Of a stretch of DNA of 64,000 nt, positions 21,801 through 32,700 are shown in pieces (the stretch's first letter is position 1; every line of letters begins with the position of its first letter). The stretch is taken from positions 9,612,701 through 9,676,700 of the forward strand of contig OZ038450.1 of NCBI GenBank assembly GCA_964036195.1, in the 5' to 3' direction. Position numbers and translations under genes: made by a program. The notes beneath the pieces are model-generated. The model was not told where the DNA came from. It saw nothing but the letters and a program-made list of their open reading frames with translations, and ran no database searches. This stretch comes from Sphaerolaimus hirsutus (lineage: Eukaryota; Nematoda; Chromadorea; Monhysterida; Sphaerolaimidae).

Positions 21801-24125
21801 AAATTTTGCAAAATACCTAGTGCTTAGTACTAAAAATTTCGGTCGATGTTTTTAATAAAAAAAACATTTCGGACGTCATGTTTTGTTTTGTTTTTAAACG
21901 TTTTTTTAATGAAAAGCGTTTTAAAAAAAACATCGGCCAACCCTAATCCCATGACTCTACAGTCATTCTATGGCTATACATATATAACTTCACAAAGTAC
22001 TCTCACCTGTCTGTCTTACCTGTATACATCGACTCATGACTATATCTGGGAGCTTTTGACCCTCTTTTTTTAAAAACGGGTTTAAAAAAAACTGTCGCTG
22101 AAAAAAACCTTTTTCAGCCATCCCGAAAAAAAGTGTGACGCAGGGTGCTTAATTTTTTTGTGTATTTAGTTGATATTCAGTTGCAATGTGCTAGTGTGTG
22201 TGTGTACCCTATCTGGGCGATCTATCTGAGAAATTTTGCCCCAATTTTCCTGTGTACCCATTTTCACCGTCAAAATGACTAGTACATTGCCTTATTGCCT
22301 ATTTTCACCATTTTGACTGTCTATATAGCGGCAAATTCTGCCACTCTACCTGTGGTGATGCACATCATACAGTAAGGGCACTCCAGTATCGTTGCACACG
22401 GGCAAAAGGTCCTCAGGCGTGTAGGTCTTGTCGTCATTCTCCAACGTCAGCCTGGACTATAAACATCGGATTAAATAAACGCTAAATTAGACAATGAAAA
22501 CATATTTATTATATTTGGTTCTCGTGAGATGTGTATAGAGAGAAAATCTTGTTTTCGGAAGTAAATATAAGTCCCAGCATAGTTGGGGCGGAGAAAAGTT
22601 CGAAACTATTTATATAAGTTTTCGCTTCTGATACACGATTTTTTCAGTAGGTCCACTCAGTAGTAAAATGTGACGTGCAAATCGCCCCTACAACAAGCTA
22701 CACAATATTGAATCTCCCCGAGCCAAAAAAGAATTGAAACATGAAAAGGCGGCACCCCTCTTACTTTGCAGGCGGGACTGAGCCTGGAGTTGATCACCTC
22801 AATCAGACGAGCGAGAGACACGGGCTTGTCACCAAAACCGCCGCCGCCATGAATATTGAGTACATCAGCGCCGACCAGCTCGCAGATCTGCAGTCAGATT
22901 TTGTTTTGGTTGGTTCTAGAGTTCAACTCTCGGGATCGGGATTTTGGGACTGTTCTGGTATTGAGGGTTCTTCCTCAACTTTTCGTAAAAAAAAGTTTAA
23001 AAACCCACTTGCCAGAGTAGTGGCAAAAACGAACACTGACGGTTTCCGTGCACATATGCTATCTCAGTGCAAAAAAGTCATTTGGCAAATTTGGCCAAAT
23101 TTTTCCGGGATCGTGATTTTTAAATTTTCGGAATTACCATTGGTTTTTTTGTTTTCGGGATCGGGGCATCAGGATTAGGACCGCAATATCCCAAAAAGTG
23201 TCGGTATTTGGGACCACCAAATTCCGTTTGAACCTGTGGCGTTAATTCCAATTCGCATGCGGCGGCCAGTATGGAATCTTTGCGCAGCCGTGCAGCAACT
23301 TGCAGTCGAAAAAACAAGCACCCACCCTGTTTTGGTACTCCAGCTCAGCGATGGAAGCTTCGACGACGGGCGGCTTCTGACTGTTGAGCACGACGAACTG
23401 GTCGGGGTGCATGCTGAGGCGCACGTCGAGCAGCACCGCCAGCCGCCCCGCCCGCTGCATGCGATCGCGCACCAAAGCGTAGTCGGGAAGGTCTTCCAGC
23501 GTGTAACCCACCTTAATGTGAGGCTGGATGAATGTATGTTTTACAAATGATAAAAATTCTGTTGGATTTGTTTAAAAAAGACTTGTAAATATTGTACTCT
23601 TCATTTTTTCGTGATTTTCGAAAACGCAATTTGTCTCTTTTAGGTTTGATGTATTTTGGGGGATATTTTGGCGCCAAACGCATCTCAAAATCATGTTCAG
23701 TTGCATTTACAACATTTTTATTTTATTTTAATACAATATTTCGGCCCATTTTTATTTTAATACAATACAAAGTAACCAACCAATTGTACCAACAAAGTAC
23801 TTACCACCTTGTGAGTGTAACACGGCCACAGCTGTGAATTTATCCTGAAACAGCCGATGTCGTGCGCGCCGCAGTAGGCCACCGCTCTCGTCAATGAAGC
23901 CGCATTATGCAATACTATCTCGCTGACGTACCGTAACAAGGCATCTGGAATTGCCGACACAGTTGGCACTATTCCAAACACAGGAAATTCCTGCTAAAGC
24001 GAGCCAAACTCACCACGGCCACCTTCATTGAATATTTTGGTAAGGTGCTTCACAGTTGTCGCTCGAAACTTTATTTGCGGCACGTTGTCGAATAGACAGC
24101 ACAAACCCAACCTCGTACACGCCAT
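18856..24125 (-). CDS. UV-damage endonuclease (UVDE/UvsE family), nine exons
   Basis: Exons in transcript order: 24125-24014, 23944-23805, 23511-23326, 22887-22765, 22456-22350, 20413-20294, 20226-20070, 19440-19174, 18945-18856. All are bounded by GT..AG, phases agree at every junction, and the sum is 433 codons plus stop TGA. UVDE is a TIM-barrel, metal-dependent nuclease that nicks DNA 5' of UV photoproducts and starts excision repair. Visible family motifs: HPDQF (His119), NIHGGG then GDK (His159), LTLENDD (Glu193), YDVHHHR (Asp218, His220-222), FHIS (His256), HHDFID (His272-273) and EVEAK (Glu298). The K-x-H lysine known from Thermus UVDE is Met254 here. Residues 316-433 form an extension with basic KVKPGRKR (383-390) and RPRR stretches, possibly nuclear localisation signals. 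The start at ATG 24125 is chosen because family homology begins there; upstream exons cannot be excluded. The exon 2/3 junction is ambiguous by one to five codons. Confidence 0.93.
20637..22210. mobile_element. Three-level transposon nest inside UVDE intron 5
   Basis: Outer element: TAGTTGACA/GGGCCCACACAC family. Its two halves (about 20637-20770 and 22132-22210) match the uninterrupted copy at 58683-58900. Middle element: 20771-22131, TAGGGATGG start and CCATCCC near its end, with TSD AGTGTGAC on both sides (20763-20770 and 22132-22139). Inner element: 21267-21945, TAGGGTTG..CCAACCCTA, with TSD ATCCCATG (21259-21266 and 21946-21953). No transposase in any layer. The intron is thereby stretched to about 1.9 kb. 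Confidence 0.8.
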
Positions 24126-24144
24126 TTTCGGATATACAATAGGC

Positions 24145-24592
24145 CAGGGACGTATCCAGGATTTTTGAGCGGGGGGGCTGCTTGTTTACGGAGGCTGGCG
24201 AACGGGGGGGGCTCAGCCCCCCCCCCCCTAAAAATTTTCTCCTAATAGTGACGAAATGGTGCCATGGCGCTGGCGCCATTCGTGGGCGCCACGCCATGGC
24301 GCCATTGGCGTTGGCGCTGGCGACAAAAATAGCTGATATGTATGTAAAAATACATACAGATAGAGAGAAACGCACGAATTCGGTGTATTTTACATCGATT
24401 TGAGCTTACAGGCACCGATTTTTGATAAATACCGTGTACGGTGGATAAATGCGCGCTTGCGCGCAAAATTTTTACATAACACCTTGGAAATTGCCACCGA
24501 AAACTGCATTTTCCTCGGATTTTTCCGGTCTCACCCGGGAACGGGGGGGGGGCTGCAGCCCCCCCCGCCCCCCCCCCCTGGATACGTCCTTG
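24145..24592. mobile_element. hAT-like MITE just upstream of the UVDE start codon
   Basis: Ends CAGGGACGTATCCAGG and CCTGGATACGTCCTTG are inverted repeats. Exact 8-bp TSD CAATAGGC on both sides (24137-24144 and 24593-24600). The interior has G and C homopolymer runs and a GGCGCC palindrome cluster (about 24255-24325). It lies 20 bp upstream of the ATG of the UVDE gene, so it is in the 5' untranslated region or promoter, or in an upstream intron. Confidence 0.88.
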
Positions 24593-24599
24593 CAATAGG

Positions 24600-25080
24600 C
24601 AGTGAGTTTCGCTTTTTGAAATAAAACTTGGTGGTACACTCGTACGAGATACGGGTGATATTGGCTGTACAATGCGCTAATTTTTTACACTCAATGTAGT
24701 TTGACGTGAATAAAGCTGCGTTGTGCTCATGTTCTGATGACTGCATGCGATGCGAGAGCAAAATAAAAGGTAACAATGTTAAAAAGATATCTGAAATTTC
24801 AGATCGCATAACATTTTTAGGACTTATGTCTGTTTCAGATACGAGTGAGTATTATAAATAATATTTCGAAAGCGTCGACACGTCCATGTTTGGCAGCATT
24901 CTTCGTTTTGTAGACATTATTCGTTCGCTAGATGGCTGTTAGTGGAGTAGGCAGCATTGAAACTCCCCTACTGGACCCCCCGTCCAAAAACATTCGAAGC
25001 ACATTTTAGTTTGGTCCATTCACTCTATTCAAATTTTGTGTCTGATTTCAAATGGAGGTGACATGCTGGATGCTAGTAGT
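24600..25080. other. Region upstream of UVDE, nothing recognised
   Basis: AT-rich. No exon and no repeat family recognised. Should hold the UVDE promoter or an upstream intron. Confidence 0.3.
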
Positions 25081-25084
25081 GATA

Positions 25085-25165
25085 GAAAGGTGCCAAGCGC
25101 CAATGGCGCCATGGCGCGGCGCCCTCAAATGGCGCCAGCGCCATGGAGCCATTACATCATTACAT
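25085..25165. repeat. GGCGCC palindrome fragment
   Basis: A short run of interlocking GGCGCCATGG and GCGCCA words like the cores of the elements at 42121 and 59647, but without their TAGTGATG ends. A related short fragment lies near 31870. Confidence 0.55.
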
Positions 25166-25415
25166 GCTAGGTTATTGTCAAAGTGCATTTTTCTGGTAAT
25201 TCAAATGTTTACCAACACACTTAGGTATTTCACCTCGCCCCAACATTTGTCCACGAATGCATGAATTTCATCCGAGTACATTTTCAGTGCAGCTAGTGAT
25301 TTCTATCATGAACATGATATATCTGCTCGTCATTACCCAGACATGGTCCAGACAAGTAACGACCAGTGCGGAAATGACAACTCAAACCTGACTATAAACA
25401 TAAACGGGGCGTAGA

Positions 25416-25652
25416 TACCGTATTTCCTCGAAATTCAACAATAATCACCATGTATAAGAGTCTGTAGACTTATATAAGTAAGTAGATGGTATAAACCCTT
25501 TCTAACATAACACAGTCATTGTTTTTAACGTGTTTTTGTTTGCCCGCAGCTTTTGTCATTTACACTCAATTTAGGGGGTATTTCGAGGGGGGTTATAAAT
25601 TCATAGTGACCATTTTGAGGGGGGGGGGGTATTTCGAGGAAACACGGTACAT
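25416..25652. mobile_element. ACCGTATTTCCTCGAAAT inverted-repeat element
   Basis: Left end TACCGTATTTCCTCGAAAT and right end ATTTCGAGGAAACACGGTA are inverted repeats. A G-rich tract adjoins the right end. One of at least nine copies in the window. Possible 2-bp TA duplication at the ends. The superfamily is not certain; ISL2EU-like is a guess. Confidence 0.7.
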
Positions 25653-25654
25653 AG

Positions 25655-26310
25655 CTCGGATGCCTCCCCACGCCCGCCAGCGCCATCCATGTCACTTGCA
25701 CCATGTTTACGTGCCATCCCCCAAGCACTGTATGTAGGTAGTCTGAGTCTGCGTCTGCAGACAGCGCCGGGCTCAGACCAGACGTCTGCCGCTGCAGCCG
25801 CGCGCTGCAGATGAAAAAAACACCTGCGACCCTGGTGGCCGTGCCTGGCACCGCCGCGCCGGACGCCCCTGTGTGCCGCAGTCGCTGTTTTTTTGACAAT
25901 GTGCGACTGCAAGGACAACAGCTTTTTTCGTCTTTCGTCGCGTTAAAAAGACGCCGCGCTACTCCAGTGAGACGTTAATAGTTTTTACCGGTTTTTCTTC
26001 CCCAGTGCCCAGTGTTCCGTTCCACACCCCAGCGTGCTTTGGATCAAACTCTAGAACGGTTTTTTTATTTACATGTTATATCATGTAGTCGTGAACAAAA
26101 TTTCAAAGATAACAATATCAGTATTTTTCAGGTGGCAACAACTGGAATGATGAGGTAAAAACCTGAACGGTATAAGGTGAATAATCGCAGCTGGTGCCAA
26201 TTCCATGAGTTGAGAAGTTACAAGAAAAGTGGTCGGTGGTCAAGTAAAAACACAACTGATAATTCATGTGACGAGTAAACTTTCAATTGAAAAAATTTGT
26301 CACTTGTCTT
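25655..26310. other. CpG-rich patch and AT-rich DNA
   Basis: About 25740-25970 is GC-rich with CTGCAG repeats and frames open on both strands. It could be the promoter or a first exon of the UVDE gene, whose transcription runs leftward from this side. No splice link could be demonstrated. The rest is featureless. Confidence 0.3.
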
Positions 26311-26319
26311 ACACTGGTG

Positions 26320-26778
26320 CAGAGTTGTTAAAAGTACTGGAATTTTTTAAAGTAAACGTTTACAGAAAGTATGTTTTTTATACTCACACATGAGTACAGA
26401 AAACGTAAAGTATTTTATTTTTGCTTTTACACAGTGTAAAAGGTGAGTAAAATACTTTTTTCCAGTAAAAACGTAAAAATGATTATTTTTTTCCAGGGAA
26501 AACGAAAAATTTGTATTTTTCCTCACAGAAAACGTAAAAGTGAGTATTTTTCTGGCAAAAAAAAACAAAGTTTGGTGTTTTTAAATTTTTACTCTGAAAT
26601 ACACCAAAAATGTGTGTTTTTGCTCCTGATAAGTATTTCTTAAGGAAAATGTCCTATGTTTGTCTAGTACGCGAGTATGTGAGTACTGGTATTTTTCGGG
26701 AGGAAACGTAAACGTTTTTACGCAATACACGAGTATACATATCTATCGAGAAAACGTAAATACGTTTTAACAACTATG
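26320..26778. mobile_element. hAT-like element, CAGAGTTGTTAAAAG family, 8-bp TSD
   Basis: Begins CAGAGTTGTTAAAAGTACT and ends TTTTAACAACTATG. Exact TSD CACTGGTG at 26312-26319 and 26779-26786. The interior is built of AAAACGTAAA and GTATTTTT words in both orientations, like the copies at 35979 and 45914. No coding sequence. Confidence 0.88.
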
Positions 26779-26786
26779 CACTGGTG

Positions 26787-26960
26787 TTTAGCACTGGTGG
26801 GACCCTCGCACCCTAAAAAAATCCGTGTCTGTTCTAAATGTCGAAACAGGGTGCACCATTGTCTACATGTGCTTCGGAATGCACCGTGTGCTTATTCCAG
26901 ACGATTTTTGCATTTCTTCCCTTTTGCACATTGTCATTTACATGGTTCGCGAAGCTTCGA
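26787..26960 (+). pseudogene. Repeat fragment shared with 44420-44580
   Basis: The segment GGGACCC...CGTGTCTGTTC...GTCGAAACAGGGT...TGCACC(G/A)TGTG recurs with substitutions at about 44425-44570. The conceptual frames contain CxxC-like and late Cys/His positions that faintly recall the C-terminal zinc ribbon of piggyBac transposases. That reading is weak; it is certainly an old dispersed repeat. Confidence 0.35.
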
Positions 26961-26999
26961 TTCTGATTAAAATAACTTTTTTTATTTTACACGAATTAT

Positions 27000-27820
27000 A
27001 CCTATACTTACTATTTTCTACCTTTCTTGTCACTTGTCCACTTGCGGAATTCGGCTCAGAATGATGGATGGAGGTTGTATTTGTCACATTTAACAGTAAT
27101 TTGCTATCAATGGCACAAAGTGCACTAAATCTAAATTGTCCACATTATGTACAGTAACGGAATTTCAATACTGAATAAGTTATTTATATTTACAATTTAT
27201 TGAAGCACCAGGAGAAATGTTTGCTGGGACTAGTCTTTATTATTAAAAATTACACTTTCTTGTTAAATATTGTTGAATTGCCAGTGGCACATAGTGCAAT
27301 ATTTATGACTGCTGTATGAACAGGTAAGCAAACGTTTTCAGATTTCACCTCGTCTCAGAATTCCGCTCGCTAAAGCATGAAAAATCAGTCACACATTTAT
27401 CACTCGCCGGAGTGCACTGCAATTAGTGATGTAAAGGTACCGGGGCACCAGTCCCCCGGTGCTGGGCACCAGCACCGGTGCGGTGCATTTCGGTGCTAGA
27501 ACATGCGACCCGTAATCTGTAATCTGTAATCATAACCGTGTTCGGTATCAGATGTCGCAGTAAATATTTTTCAATGAGATATCATAATGCGCAAAAACTG
27601 TACCTGTGATTTCAGACGTTGACAATATCTATAAATCCCTCCAATGCGACTTCACACACTTCAGGCGATACGACGTGGTTTCGATTCCTATGCTGCACAG
27701 CTTCAATCGTGGTGATGCTTTTTACGTAAATATAAAAATGAGTGCACGCTTTGCATTGAAATCTACAGACCTTTCGTCTGAACGATGCACCACAATTTGG
27801 ATACATTTTTTCCTCGTTAT
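27000..27820. other. Intergenic DNA, nothing recognised
   Basis: AT-rich DNA without domain-bearing frames. A short GGTACCGGGGCACC-type palindromic patch is at about 27430-27500. Confidence 0.35.
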
Positions 27821-27824
27821 GGAG

Positions 27825-28307
27825 CGATTACAGCTCGGGCGTAAAATTCCAGCGTAAAATTCCATCGCAAAATTGATTACATAAAAGTGGATGATACAGG
27901 TCTGCAATTTTTCATGGAGAATATGTTTATCAATACCTTCATTGTGTCCGAGAGTCATCATCCACAGTCACTGCAATTTGATTGTGGAAATTCAAAAATT
28001 TCTATTTTACGCTGGAATTTTACGCCAGCTGAAGAAAAATCAATTCTACGCTATGTCATTGCATGCAATCACCTGGCGTAGAATTGACTTTTCTTCAGCT
28101 GGCGTAAAATTCCAGCGTAAAATAGAAATTTTTTTGTATTTCCACAATCAAATTGCAGTGACTGTGGATGATGACTCTCGGACACAATGAAGGTATTGAT
28201 AAACATATTCTCCATGAAAAATTGCAGACCTGTATCATCATCCACTTTTATGTAATCAATTTTGCGATGGAATTTTACGCTCGAATTTTACGCCCGAGCT
28301 GTAATCG
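27825..28307. mobile_element. Long hairpin element, about 230-bp arms
   Basis: Positions 27825-28051 and 28076-28307 are near-perfect reverse complements around a 24-nt centre. Outer ends are CGATTACAGCTCGGGCG and its complement. The short frames inside are mirror-image artefacts. The sequence is related to the hairpin at 39475-39850 (shared GTCT(A/G)CAATTTTT, AATACCTT, GTGTCC words). If transcribed it would make one long double-stranded RNA stem. Confidence 0.85.
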
Positions 28308-28436
28308 TAGCATAATACATTTCTTTCGATATCACTATTTTTAACACAACTATTTTTCACATGACATGATTCATAAAGCTATGGTTGCATTCGTGCAAAG
28401 CATGCACTCAGATTTTGTAGCCGTGGATTATATCTA

Positions 28437-28532
28437 CCGTATTTCCTCGAAACACCCCCCCCCCCTCTAAATTTGCACTCCAATTTGCGATAAACCCCGT
28501 GGGGGTATTTAGAGGAAACACGGTATGTAAAG
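28437..28532. mobile_element. ACCGTATTTCCTCGAAAC element, minimal copy
   Basis: About 95 bp: TACCGTATTTCCTCGAAAC, a C run, then GTATTTAGAGGAAACACGGTA. The shortest member of this family here, almost only the two ends. Confidence 0.7.
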
Positions 28533-28580
28533 TAAAAATATGCATACTCCACTTAGGTAGGTAAAGGGGGGAGGGGGTGT

Positions 28581-28786
28581 CCTGGTGCCAGTTCCGCAAA
28601 ATGAGAAGTGGGAAAAGAAATGGCAAAGGCGAAGTAAAAGCGCAAAGCCGAAGTGAAATGGCAAGTGAATTGGCATCTGAAATGTCGAAAGCGAAGAGAA
28701 GTTACATTTCTTTTCTTTTTTACTTCGCTTTTGCCAATTCACTTGCCATTTCACTTCTCACTTCTCATTTTGCGGAACTGGCCCCT
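28581..28786. mobile_element. Foldback MITE, CCAGTTCCGCAA family
   Basis: CTGGTGCCAGTTCCGCAAAA on the left mirrors TTTTGCGGAACTGGCCCC on the right. The interior is inverted variants of AAGTGAAATGGCAAGTG. Other copies: 39847 (truncated) and 42907 (minimal). Confidence 0.75.
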
Positions 28787-29707
28787 GATCTTATAAACTA
28801 GTCCGGAATAGTATGTATAAGAAAATCAAGAATTATTGACATCACACCCCCGCTGGATACTGAGTTGATAATTTGAGGAACACTACTCACATTTGAACAC
28901 CAGTGTTTTTTATCCATGCGTCTAAAACTGCCATTGTTCTGATCTTCGCACTTCCCTCACAGAGGGAGTAAAATGACTATCCGTTAACTACTATTATATT
29001 TAACTTAATTATTTCCGGTATGGGCACTTGTGTAAATGTAAGCATTAGCTATGACTTTAGCAAGAATGACGTAAATGCTCCAGAATAAATATTTCTCGCC
29101 TATAATATCTACTAGTAGCTAGCGTTTCCGTTAATAATCGTTTACTTGAGCTGCAATGACGTCAGAACGTTTTGTGTGACATTGAAACTGTGAATCCGGT
29201 ACTTTTCTATTTTTCCACTCAAAATTGTTGGGATTTTGTATGCTTAAAATATAAAAGGAACGTTTCTGAGCACCTTTCCAAGGTACATACACTTCAATGT
29301 CCATCAAATATTCAATAAACACTTTTTACTAAAGTTCACGATCCAATTTTATAGTGAATCAGCAGTCAAAAAATACGTTTTCTGTACCAAAATATTTTAA
29401 AAACCAATAGGAATACAGGTACTTTTTAGAGAAAACGTAAACGTATTTACTCGGTACTCTGTTATACGCAAATAAGTAAATACCTAGGTGCGTTTTCGCA
29501 ACTGTGCATCGCATCTCATCACAATCCTCGCAAAAGAATACAAAGAAAAATGTATTTATCACACTTTGTAACGAGCCCAATCACTGCGTACGCGTGATAA
29601 AACAGATGGACATAGTAGATACTCCCAATATGGAATGCAAGCAAACGAATTTTAACTGAACACTGAATCGATATGTAGTGAGTGAAAGTAAGTGACGAGG
29701 TTCATAA

Positions 29708-32700
29708 TCACCGAAGTTTCTGTTTTGTTGTCGATTCATCCTCTTCTGGCTCCTCGTCGCTTCTGATGTCGTCCGACTGGAAGGGAGAAAACTGGCTGTT
29801 TCCACATTTCGGATAAGCATACGATGTAGGCCTGCTAGTCATGTAAACCCGTTAGTCATGTAGCCCGCCAGTCATGTATTTTAGGGTGGATTAGCACAGC
29901 ACGGGTTAGTGGCAGTGGGTTTACGTGATGAGTACATGGCGCGGGGCGCAGTGCGGCACACGCATTGTTTTTGTCACTATTGTGATGAATACCGCTCAAA
30001 GAAAATTGAAAAACTCAAATGTGTAACCACTGATTTATGAGTTTTCCCAATTTTCTTTGATTGGTATCATCAAAAGAGTGACAAAAACAATGTGAGTGCA
30101 CTGCAGCCCGCGCTCTGTATTTACTGTTTACTCTACTTATCATGTAAACCTGCTGCTGCTAGCTTACCCACGTGCTGTGCTAATCCCCCATAAAATTTAT
30201 GACTGTCAGGTCTACATGACTAGCAAGTATACATGACTACAGGCACAAAGCATATGAAGTCTAACCTACCGTATTTGCTTGAATAGTTCCCCCCTTGAAT
30301 AATTCCCCCCTCGAATAATCCCCTCCTGTAAGACGAGTGAGGAAAAAATAATCCCCCCCTCGAAAAATCTCCCCCTTTAAAGATTTGATCAATTTGTTAT
30401 ACCTAATTTTAACAAAAATGGCAAGTTATTGTGTTTTTAAGGCATATTTCGTGAAATGAGTTGATGGAAACATGCTTGAAAATTTTGACGAAATAATAAT
30501 TCCCCCCTTGAATAATCCCCCCCCCCTCGAATAGTTCCCCCTCGAAAATGTCTGACTAGATAATTATCCCCCAGGGGGATTATTAAAGCAAATACGGTAT
30601 TTCTATTTACATCTAAGTTCAGGTATTTAGAAAAATATTTGACATTCTTTAAAATAAAAACTTCGCATGAATCAATTTCCACGTGTCGTTGTGCCAGTTT
30701 GAATAGCCGCACAAACGGAATTTCACTTTCGCATTTTTTTAACTTTTTTCAATCGAAACGTGCTTTGTGAAAAAAAAGCTCACCTGTCCACTCTGGAAGG
30801 CCCTGATGAGAATCTTGAGTATCATGTAGGACCAGGCGAAGTGCAGCAGCTGCAAGGTGCACAGCAACGCCGCGAACGCGTAGTACGCGTTGAAGAAGGT
30901 TATCATCTGAGGCGCCGTCACCAGACACGAATAAATGATCCTGCGATATGTATTTAGATTATATGTATGAAATTAGCACGTAAAATCGGTCGTAATTGCA
31001 CAGGGTCAACTAGCTGACGTTGCGGGGAAGATGCCGCATCTGGTGACGAACCACACGACCACGAACACAGCGAAAATGCCGTTGCACACTTTCGGGTGGC
31101 CAGAGTAGTTGGCCATCTTTCCCACCTGCGTGGGTGTATTTTATCAATGTTGCACATTTTATGCGATGATATTTTTGCATGGGGGACATATGGAACACCC
31201 ATTATCTCGGCACCGGGAGATTATTTCGAAAATCAAAAAAATGGCTAGAACGCTTCCCCAAATCCCATATCCAACAAAGATGTTTGAATTGCGTCAAAAT
31301 CGCTCAATGCACAACAGGTGGCAGTCCCAAGCCCTGTAAAGTGTAAAGTGAGGTGTCAAATGTAAAGTCAAATGCAAAGTAAACTGTCAAATGTAAAGTC
31401 AAAGTTCAGTAATAAAATCTTTTCTTTTTTGTTTGGATTGACACTTTGCTTTGCATTTGACACTTTACTTTACACTTTACAGGGCTTGGGACTGCCCCCG
31501 GAATGTCAAATGAAAACACATCGAAATCTATCAACGCTGGCGCCTAACCTCAACGAACATGTCGGCGGCGTCGTGCAGCAGGAGGACGAGCGAGCCGACG
31601 CGGACGAAATTGCTCGCCCACGAAGCGCACATGAGCGCCAACGTGGCCCCGTGGTGCACGATGTGCATGGTGAAGTCCTGCCATGGGGTAGATGTTGGTT
31701 TTGCTTGGCAATATTCTATACAATATGGCACTTGATAGCAGACAATGTCACTGTGACTAAATGGATTCATGTAATACATCTTTTTACCTACATGCTTATG
31801 GGGTACCGGTAGCTTTCATTTCGCATCCGCAATTATCCGTGACTTTCATCCGTTACTACGGTACCCTTTGGCGCCCTCAAATTGCATCAGTGCCATGGCG
31901 CCATTTCATCACTAAACTGAGGCAACAAGATACAAATGTCCAATAATAACATTGTTTTCCAACAAACCTTTCTGCGCGCATCGATTACCGAAGAGAACAT
32001 GAGAGACCAATAGAAGCTCGCTTCGAGCATGTAATAGAGCCAAATCTCGGGCGCCAGCGTGTGCTCCAATATGTAGCCCCGCCAGCACTCGGTCACGTCA
32101 TTCAGCCACGGCTTCTGTGAATGAAGGCACAATTTGGTCACTTTACAAGGTGAAATTCAAACCAGGAAAAGGGTCCACTGACATCCCACAGAGCCCAGAG
32201 ACCATAGAAAAAAATAGACACGTAGAAGAGAAACCGCCACCTGCGCGAGGAACGGTTTGAGATGTAAATATGTTCACCAAGTTAATATTTTCAAATAATA
32301 ATAAAACCCCTGGGGGTATTTCGAGTTATTACGATATGTAATATTAATAAATTTGTCAGTTTATAAAAAAGGTTTGTTCCACTTTTAAACTCGGCCAAAA
32401 GGCCAATTGAGTAGGTAATTGAACCTTTAAAGTTTTAACCCAATTAGAGGGACGGAGTCGCATGTTTTGTACTTGACGACCTTTAAAAGTCAAAATCTCA
32501 GTGATGACTTTCGATGCGCCCATCGCACTATTGTAATCGAGGCAGCAAGCAAATTGGTATACACAGCAAGCGCCAAATTCAATTCGAACGTAAGGCCCCC
32601 TATACGCTAGCATAATCTATCGAAGTGTGCACACTTCAAACTCACGAGGACTCTGCGAACTTGTCCAGTGTCGACTGGTAGAGCACTCGTCGAGAGGGCG

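Noticed and set aside
25810..25974. 54-codon plus-strand frame starting MKKTPATLVAV in a GC-rich patch
   Set aside because: No signal peptide core, no homologous domain, and the minus strand is open over the same bases. Could equally be UVDE promoter DNA.
27887..28190. Open frames within the 28-kb hairpin
   Set aside because: Mirror-image frames produced by the inverted arms; no independent support.
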